From assembly GCA_910592005.1 (NCBI GenBank), contig CAJVPP010002815.1, forward strand, positions 1 to 13,448: a stretch of DNA of 13,448 nt, written 5' to 3'. The notes under the pieces are model-generated. The model had not been told where the DNA came from and searched no databases. It was given only the letters and a program-made list of their open reading frames with translations. The DNA comes from Funneliformis mosseae (Eukaryota; Glomeromycota; Glomeromycetes; Glomerales; Glomeraceae). The position numbers were made by a program, and so were the translations under genes. Shown here one piece after another: positions 8,822-13,448 of the stretch. Each line of letters starts with the position of its first letter. Position 1 is the first letter of the stretch.

Positions 8822-8919
8822 GAGAAATATCGCTCCTTTGATGCTAAGTATCTGCAGGAGAAAATAGATTAAGAAAAAAATACCGTCCCTTTGATGCTAA
8901 GCATCTGTAGGAGAAAATA
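8822..8919 (+). repeat. About 53-bp imperfect tandem duplication at the polymerase 3' end
   Basis: The words ctttgatgctaag.atctg.aggagaaaata occur twice with a 53-bp offset (8836 and 8889). The first copy encodes the polymerase C-terminal FDAKYLQEKID and stop. The second copy encodes FDAKHL, a TAG where the first has CAG (Gln), then EKI. The copies differ almost only by transitions. Confidence 0.75.
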
Positions 8920-9641
8920 AACTCATAAATAAATGCTATTCAGATAGGGAAAATATTTTAGATAACAAATACCTCTCCTACAGTTCGATAAAACAAGGAA
9001 ATTTTAGATGACAAATACCTCTTTCGCAGTTCGATAGAATAAGGGGGTATGAATGTGTGTCTTACATATCTAACTCATCCACATAAGCTAGATAGTGATG
9101 AGTAGTTGGATCACATACATTATTATATTATTTTTTTTTCCTGATGCGATAAATATTCAGTTATAAAAAAGATGATAGCTGAACATTTATCTAATAATAG
9201 TTTTCAGCATGATCCAGTCTATGATATACACAGCAGAGGATATATTGATGATCTTATACAAATACTAATTCTATACAAACTTTTTAAAAATACAGAGGAT
9301 GTAATGTCAGCCAGCTTTAAAGCATTAACAAGAGGAAGAGAAAGTAGGGTAAAGAGGATTTCGATTACCTCTATAGTATTGTCACAACAGATCAGGACTG
9401 GCACTTCCTTCTATATAGTCCTGGAAAAATTTCCAAGACAAGTGATACCGTCTACTTAATTGAATTTTTTAGGAAGGCTTTGAATCAGAACTCCAAGTCA
9501 TATCAATCATTATGTAATAGCATGAAAAAGGTTTTATGTATAATCGTGGGTTTGTTAAATGATAAGGCATGTGTAAAGGATGAGCTGAAAAGAAAGAAGG
9601 TTAGGATAGAGGGGTATCGTTCAAAAAATAATCATGTATAA
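8910..9641 (+). pseudogene. Crinkler (CRN)-like C-terminal domain protein, broken
   Basis: A protein-like reading begins near 8910 with a 16-residue tandem repeat (ILDNKYLSYSSIKQG, then LDDKYLFRSSIE). It continues through MNVCLTYLTHPHKLDSDE and then an open block at 9172-9341 with FQHDPVYDIHSRGYIDDLIQI and DVMSASFKALTRGRE. A frameshift near 9340 leads into 96 codons (9354-9641) with DFDYLYSIVTTDQDWHFLLY, then a LIEFFRKAL region and VLCIIVGLLNDKACVKDELK. This last part resembles the C-terminal domain of crinkler-type effectors expanded in Rhizophagus, whose core has a Trp-x-Phe strand and a conserved VGLL helix; this is from memory, not a search. Stops at 9040, 9103 and 9142, a 2-bp loss between the two repeat units and the 9340 shift break it. 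A start codon is not clear. It follows the polymerase remnant on the same strand, and the two are probably unrelated functionally. Confidence 0.5.
8951..9045 (+). repeat. Two-unit 48-bp tandem repeat coding for a 16-residue motif
   Basis: Unit 1 is 8951-8998 and unit 2 is 8999-9045. Both contain ttttagat.acaaatacctc, a variable centre, then cagttcgata.aa.aagg. Translated, they read LDNKYLSYSSIKQG and LDDKYLFRSSIE. Unit 2 has lost two bases relative to a 48-bp period, which moves the frame. In-frame TAA at 9040 lies where unit 1 has CAA (Gln). Confidence 0.75.
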
Positions 9642-9831
9642 TAATAGTATAGTCTTCATGTATCATGGGCTACATGGTGGATTACCCACCTGTCTCAAAC
9701 ATTTATATTTATTTTTGCATATATTAATAAAAAAATTGAATTTTGCAAGTATATATAATAAGTGAAAAAATATATAGTCATGGAACTGCCATTCCAGGCT
9801 TTAAACAAATTCATTTATATCTAATAATATT
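9642..9831. other. AT-rich spacer without a gene
   Basis: No coding frame or recognised repeat is visible. A short GC-richer inverted repeat, ggtgg-attac-ccacc, lies at 9676-9690. The rest is AT-rich spacer between two converging broken genes. Confidence 0.5.
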
Positions 9832-10391
9832 TTAATAAAACATTCGTACTAGAGCTAGTATATGTCCTGGCTGTAAAATATTCGTCTTAGTGAATGCATC
9901 ATATAATGCTTTCGATCTATACTTTGAAGGAGCTAAATTTGAATGATGAAGGAATTTTATAAGTACGTCATTCCTCCAAGTTTTCATCTCTTTTTGCTCC
10001 CAAATTATTCCTATTAATATAGTCAAGTTATCAATGGAATAGTTCATTTGGATTAGATTTTAGAGTGAAGATCGTTTATTTTTTCTAAAGTAAATAGACT
10101 CATTCCTTCTATAGCAGTAGATTCTATACTAATAGGAAAGTTTTTACAAATAGCTGCTCTGTTTGCTAAGATTGATAAAGGCAGAATTAGAGCTGAGTGG
10201 TAGAAGTCAGTTAAGGGATTCAGCTCAAATTCATCTATATATATGATTCCAATGTCTTCTAAATAATCTGAGAGTCTATCAACATATTTATAGCCTTCAC
10301 AAATCAACTTCTGGAATAGCTTTCTATTTGGATTGATCCATCAACCGGTTAGAATATTAAGTACTATTTTTTCTGCGTCCATAGATAACAT
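9832..10391 (-). pseudogene. Unrecognised protein gene, broken by one TGA and a frameshift
   Basis: The minus-strand frame starts at ATG 10391-10389 (MLSMDAEKIVLNILTG). It is cut by TGA at 10343-10341 and continues as WINPNRKLFQKLICEGYKY and onward through DYLEDIGIIYIDEFELNPLTDFYHSALILPLSILANRAAIC to TAG/TAA-type stops at about 10053. A second open frame on the same strand, shifted by one register (10047-9832), carries WEQKEMKTWRNDVLIKFLHH and LAPSKYRSKALYDAFTKTNI. The two blocks abut and look like one protein of about 185 residues split by a frameshift. I recognise no domain. The TGA follows Gly and could be a CGA (Arg) codon changed at a CpG. No membrane segment or signal peptide is evident. 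The alternative is two unrelated chance frames, but their length and composition argue mildly against that. Confidence 0.45.
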
Positions 10392-10735
10392 GATTTATGC
10401 TGTGGTATATATCGATTATGATATACTTTTCCCACCACAGTTCAATTCATTTTTTTTTATAATTTGAATCAGATTTCTATAATAGGGGTAAAGAAAGAAT
10501 ATAATAGAATGGATCATATTACCTGCCCCCATATCAAAAAAGATAAAAGTGTTTGTAGCTGTATTTGCATTCGCTTGACAGGCTGTTCAATTCATTAGAA
10601 ATCAAGTGCAAATAAATTGTTAAAATCTTCTTATAGAATATGCAATAAGTCTACCCTATCTTACACAGGATTTTATTCTAAGCATGCTAATAAATTTTAT
10701 CGTTATGCTGAGAGAGAGAGGCAACGAATAAGTTT

Positions 10736-10751
10736 CTTGACTTAAGTCAAG
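10736..10751. repeat. Perfect 16-bp palindrome
   Basis: cttgacttaagtcaag is self-complementary over its whole length with no spacer. It sits about midway between two divergent reading frames, so a dimeric protein-binding site is conceivable, but nothing else supports it. Confidence 0.5.
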
Positions 10752-10815
10752 TGCCTACTTGTATGATGATCATTTACTTTAGTACCCTCCATTAATAAAA
10801 ATTTTTTCTTAGCAA

Positions 10816-10845
10816 TTTTCACTGACTTCAGGTCAGGAAAAATCA
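10816..10845. repeat. 30-bp word repeated inside the downstream gene
   Basis: This word matches 11425-11453 at about 26 of 30 positions, with one gap. The shared core is caggtcagg, then a or g, then aaaatca. Here it is intergenic and includes the inverted repeat ctgac-ttcag-gtcag. In the gene it encodes LISGQGKS. Confidence 0.5.
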
Positions 10846-10873
10846 CATGATTTTTTTTATCTATTACTATACT

Positions 10874-10908
10874 AATTCAAACTTTTGAATTATTCTATTT
10901 ATATAAAA
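10874..10908 (+). promoter_or_regulatory. Palindrome and TATA-like box upstream of the coiled-coil gene
   Basis: aattcaaa-ct-tttgaatt (10874-10891) is a perfect inverted repeat with a two-base centre. It is followed by tatataaaa at 10900-10908, and the ATG is at 10923. A functional TATA box would place transcription start very close to the ATG. In DNA this AT-rich a TATA-like word is weak evidence. Confidence 0.25.
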
Positions 10909-10922
10909 AAATATTATCAAAC

Positions 10923-12319
10923 ATGCAATCTGAGATTGATTCATTAAGAGAAATAAATTTGAAGCTCTTAGCTGAGATTACTGAACTTAAGAAAGAGAAT
11001 GTTAAAGTCAAGGCTGAGAATGTGAAGTTAAAGCATGTTTTGGAAGAATATAAAGTCAGATTCATAAGTTTAGAACAGAGAAATGAAGAAAAGGCTACTC
11101 TTATTGCTAAATTAGATGACGATATCAAGGAAATCAAACAATCTTCAGCTAGTACTAGTTTTGTCAAGAACTCTGACATATGTCAATCTATTCACACAGA
11201 AACTAAGTCATTAGAGGAAAGAGAGATAGATATTTTCTTAAACGAAATGCATAAGAAAAGCATTAGCAATAAAATTAGGAAATGCAATAAAGAGAAGAAA
11301 CTTCAGCGAGAATCAGCTTATGAAGACTTGATTAAAAAAATATCTACTAGTATCAGCTATAATGCACCTATTCAGAATCAACTAAGAAGTACTTCGCATG
11401 ACTCCATATTACAAGTGACTGAGATTTTACTGATCTCAGGTCAGGGAAAATCAGATATCTTACAAAATATAGCTAACTTATATGAAAAAACTTGTGATGT
11501 CGAAGATGTATCGATAAAAGCTAATTAGGTGAAAATTTTATGCTGGAGTAATTTTATTATAACATTTGATAAAAGCATTAAGGAAATCATGGCTAGAGAT
11601 AGAGTAAGCATGAAAAAGGCCAAAAGACTAATTTATGATTTCATACTTGCGTAGAATTCTAATATTAAGCGTTCCGCTTTATATAAGAAAATTGAAAGAG
11701 CTAGGAAGATTTACAGGTTAACTGAAAAAATAGGATTAGATAAGGTCAAATACATAAAAACATATAGTGCAAACACTATTTCAAAATTTACCAACGAAGA
11801 AATTCAAAGAGTCATAGAACACTTTACTAAAATTCTGATATAGAATTCACTGATGATCTTGAAGATAAAAAACAAGATGATGGTGTCCCAGAGGGGTCTG
11901 ATCAGAATAATGTATAAGAAGTACAAATGCATCTCTTAAACTCAGCTAAAACTAGATCATCAACCGCATCTCGACCAACTTATGATCAATCCTATTTTCA
12001 CAAAAAGATATTAGATTAATATCCTAATTTAAATATAGAATGTAGTAGTGAAAATTTTGATTATTATAGAATTACTGATGAGATATTATTCAGGAACTAC
12101 ATCTACCCATTATGTAAATTAGGTCATGATAATGAAGAAATAGAAGGTATGTATAAAGCCAGATCTTACTTTATTAAATGTGAACAGCGTAAAATTGAGA
12201 TAATTGCATAGTCTCACTAACTCTTTGGAGGTGATAATCTATCTGAAAAACTTTAATTTTTTTTCGAATTAATGACCGGAGGAAGAAAAAATAGATTTAA
12301 ATTATTTGCAGTTATATAA
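10923..12319 (+). pseudogene. Coiled-coil protein of an expanded fungal family, broken
   Basis: The frame opens at ATG 10923 and runs 201 codons to TAG 11526-11528. Residues 1 to about 75 are a strong coiled coil with Leu/Ile heptads and many Lys/Glu (EIDSLREINLKLLAEITELK onward, to DDDIKEIKQ). The same frame continues past the stop with LCWSNFI, EIMARDRVSMKKAKRLIYDF, then TAG 11652, then KRSALYKKIERARKIYRL and DKVKYIKTYSANTISKFTNE, a segment I associate with many Rhizophagus proteins. A one-base loss in an A-run near 11830 shifts the frame. It then reads EFTDDLEDKKQDD and a C-terminal part (SYFHKKIL, then NFDYYRITDE, PLCKLGHDNEE, SYFIKCEQRKIEI) up to TAA 12317-12319. Stops at 11526, 11652, 11915, 12017, 12209, 12218 and 12254 are all TAA or TAG, never TGA, which suggests lost Gln codons. 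Function is unknown. The open 201-codon part might still be translated. Confidence 0.65.
11419..11439 (+). repeat. Small inverted repeat inside the coiled-coil gene
   Basis: ctgagat (11419-11425) and atctcag (11433-11439) are perfect 7-base arms around a 7-base loop. It overlaps the coding copy of the 30-bp word shared with the upstream intergenic region. Confidence 0.4.
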
Positions 12320-12327
12320 AAAGGAAA

Positions 12328-12893
12328 ATGACTGAGTCTAATAAAATACTAACTGCTGAATATCTGAATTGGCATGCCAAATTAAGTGGGTTATCAAGTA
12401 TTTTGACAGATAAGATCCATTTCAAATTATATAAAAGATATAAAAAAGAAACTGGATATGAGCCATGGCAATTATCAGAAGTACATGCATCAGAAGCCAG
12501 CCTTCTTATAAATTTGAAGCCAGAAAACAAAGTATCTTTTTTCTTCTCTGGTGAGTAATGTGAAAAAAAAGGGTCTATTACTTATGAAACCAAATCTGAT
12601 CCAGAATTAATTATCAAATTAGTTTTAGAACACTTCTCATACTTGAAATTCTGAAATAGTTTTAGGGAATTGATAATTATAATTTTGCATCAATTCAACC
12701 ATGAAGCTTATTATGCTTTATTTGTAATGGAAAACATAAGAATTATGGATTACATGGCTCATAGTATCACGAAAATAAGAATCAGTTCCCTTATGATCCT
12801 AAATTAGCGAAGTTGTATTCCTAAGATAAGTTGGAATATTGTCTTACCTGCAACACTTCAAGCAATAAGCATAGACTGGTCATATAGACCTGA
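12328..12893 (+). pseudogene. Zinc-knuckle protein of an expanded fungal family, broken
   Basis: The frame starts at ATG 12328 with 76 codons (ILTAEYLNWHAKLSGLSSIL, then FKLYKRYKKETGYEPWQLSE) to TAA 12556-12558. It continues in the same frame with KKGSITYETKSDPELIIKLVLEHF and TGA 12652-12654. A frameshift between 12655 and 12672 leads to CFICNGKHKNYGLHG (CxxC-x3-H; Cys 12714, Cys 12723, His 12735) and then CLTCNTSSNKHRLVI, ending by 12893. I recall similar TAEYLKWHAK...YKRYKKETG proteins with a CPxC-x3-H knuckle as a large Rhizophagus family of unknown function. The start ATG overlaps the reading of the preceding gene (ATGA at 12328-12331), so the two could be one ancestral gene joined by a frameshift, or two neighbours. 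The knuckle ligands themselves are retained. Confidence 0.6.
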
Positions 12894-13131
12894 TCACCTG
12901 AAATGCGCAGTATTTGACTCCAAACATATGACTGTTTAAAATGGGATATGTTGGTATCACAACATGTGAAAAGTCTTAAAATACTTATAAAAATGGAAAC
13001 ACGACAGGTGATAAATGAGAATCTATTTTTAGAAGCGAGGTAATATATACGTCATAAAGTTATTTGTGTTGTACAATCTTTTTTTATACATGTCAGATAT
13101 TCTTACAAGTATTCTCACATATATTCAAAAG
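12894..13131. other. Spacer without a gene
   Basis: This is AT-rich sequence between the zinc-knuckle pseudogene and the transposon end. I see no open frame with recognisable content and no repeats of note. Confidence 0.5.
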
Positions 13132-13133
13132 TA

Positions 13134-13448
13134 CAGTCAACTCTCTCTAAGTATACCACCTATAAGTGCACACATTCTCTATATGTTCTCTTTAGTTCAG
13201 TCTTGAGCTTGGAACTTAGAGCTAAGTGCACACCCTCCTTATTCACATTGTGCAACAAATTTTCAGTCCTATTTATATTAACTATATATTTTTTAAATGC
13301 ATTCACGTGACTTTGAAGTTGTATTATAGTAACTGTAACTGCGAAAAAATAGATCATACTCCCAGAAATTCACAGTACGGTTGATCACAAACATTATACA
13401 AATATTATGTAAATCTGCATTAAAGTTTTGAAAGTATAAAAGTAACAA
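13134..13448 (+). mobile_element. Probable end of a pogo/Tigger-like DNA transposon (partial)
   Basis: At 13132 the sequence reads TA followed by cagtcaactctctctaag. A TA dinucleotide followed by a CAGT-type terminus and CTCTCT is the form of pogo/Tigger element ends. Just inside are three related words: taagtataccacc (13148-13160), taagtgcacacat (13163-13175) and taagtgcacaccc (13223-13235). The last two share an 11-bp core at an exact 60-bp spacing, as expected for subterminal transposase-binding sites. The opposite end and the transposase (CENP-B-type HTH plus DDE) are not in the window, and the inner boundary of the feature is unknown. A solo end or a truncated copy is equally possible. 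Confidence 0.45.
13163..13233 (+). repeat. Subterminal direct repeats taagtgcacac
   Basis: The 11-mer taagtgcacac is present exactly at 13163-13173 and 13223-13233. A diverged copy (taagtatacca) lies at 13148. They lie within 100 bp of the putative transposon terminus at 13134. Confidence 0.7.

Larger units (their letters stand above)
4176..8872 (+). pseudogene. Family B DNA polymerase (organellar/viral, protein-primed type), broken
   Basis: This is a decayed gene for a long family B DNA polymerase of the DNA_pol_B_2 type, known from linear plasmids, Polintons and related viruses, and found in many copies in arbuscular mycorrhizal fungi (from memory). About 1,560 codons read through five successive frames, with shifts near 5380, 5972, 8460 and 8730. 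The order is: a CxxC-x12-H finger at 4215-4265; a lysine-rich N-terminal region with DLGDHDISVSLDEYLTLYHDLE; a second finger at 5888-5950; exonuclease motif I, ADFEAD (6064); an endonuclease VII-like insert (6340-6582); Exo II, HNFWGYD (6634); Exo III, YLKTD (7078); Pol A, DATNLYG (7381); Pol B, KLMNLSVYG (7909), where the usual Asn before SVYG is Leu; Pol C, YIDTDS (8218), intact; a KHKGISKK segment near 8440; and a tail ending EKYRSFDAKYLQEKID. About three dozen in-frame stops occur, including 4560, 4995, 7003, 7126, 7414 and 8284. The start is missing; the first readable codon abuts an inserted element at 4175. No terminal-protein domain is visible. Confidence 0.9.
10392..10922. other. Intergenic region between two divergent broken genes
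   Basis: No coding frame is recognised. The region is AT-rich with T-runs. It contains perfect short palindromes (10736-10751, 10874-10891), a ctgac-ttcag-gtcag inverted repeat at 10822-10836 and a TATA-like box near 10900. It would be the shared promoter region of the minus-strand gene ending at 10391 and the coiled-coil gene starting at 10923, if either was once expressed. Confidence 0.5.

Noticed and set aside
4176..8872. Spliced gene with introns removing the stops
   Set aside because: Stops fall inside conserved, continuous domain sequence with no GT...AG intervals to remove them.
10895..11179. Minus-strand open frame opposite the coiled-coil region
   Set aside because: Its Leu/Ser/Phe-rich translation is the antisense of a Lys/Glu-rich coiled coil.
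4176..12893. A novel defence or mobile system formed by the polymerase, crinkler-like and coiled-coil genes together
   Set aside because: All are separately decayed members of dispersed families; spacing, strands and lack of conserved adjacency give no evidence of a joint function.
13160..13357. Minus-strand 65-codon frame at the window end
   Set aside because: It overlaps the putative transposon terminus and its repeats, and no family is recognised.

Overview
The window looks like a repeat-rich, gene-poor piece of nuclear DNA from a very AT-rich eukaryote. The best guess is an arbuscular mycorrhizal fungus (Glomeromycotina, Rhizophagus-like). This rests on several protein families that I recognise from memory, not from a search, as expanded in those fungi: a long family B DNA polymerase with an internal endonuclease VII-like module, a crinkler-like C-terminal domain, coiled-coil proteins ending in a conserved YIKTYSA segment, and small zinc-knuckle proteins. 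I recognise no rRNA, tRNA, CRISPR array or bacterial operon. I see no clearly intact full-length gene; almost everything readable is a decayed copy.

Layout. 1-800: AT-rich non-coding DNA with a palindrome and a short satellite-like repeat. 913-1927 (minus) and 2070-3099 (plus): two dead Tc1-like transposases, head to head. 3100-3540: no gene. 3551-4174: a candidate non-autonomous element bounded by 14-nt inverted repeats, containing a hairpin, a 13-bp tandem repeat and a minus-strand coding remnant. 4176-8872 (plus): a family B DNA polymerase pseudogene of about 1,560 codons, readable in five consecutive frame segments. 8910-9641 (plus): a crinkler-like pseudogene with short tandem duplications at its front. 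9832-10391 (minus): a broken unrecognised gene. 10392-10922: intergenic, with palindromes and a TATA-like box. 10923-12319 (plus): a broken coiled-coil protein gene. 12328-12893 (plus): a broken zinc-knuckle protein gene. 13134 onward: what looks like one end of a pogo/Tigger-like DNA transposon running out of the window.

The unifying signal is the way these sequences are broken. In-frame stops fall mostly where Gln, Trp or Arg is expected (CAA/CAG to TAA/TAG, TGG to TAG/TGA, CGA to TGA). Many missense changes at catalytic or metal-binding residues are also G:C to A:T transitions, with some single-base deletions in between. This fits deamination or RIP-like decay under the standard code better than a reassigned genetic code, because the same stop codon replaces different amino acids and frameshifts are present. 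I see no set of genes that would form a working system here. The polymerase may derive from a linear-plasmid, Polinton or adintovirus-type source, but no capsid, integrase, ATPase or protease is visible.
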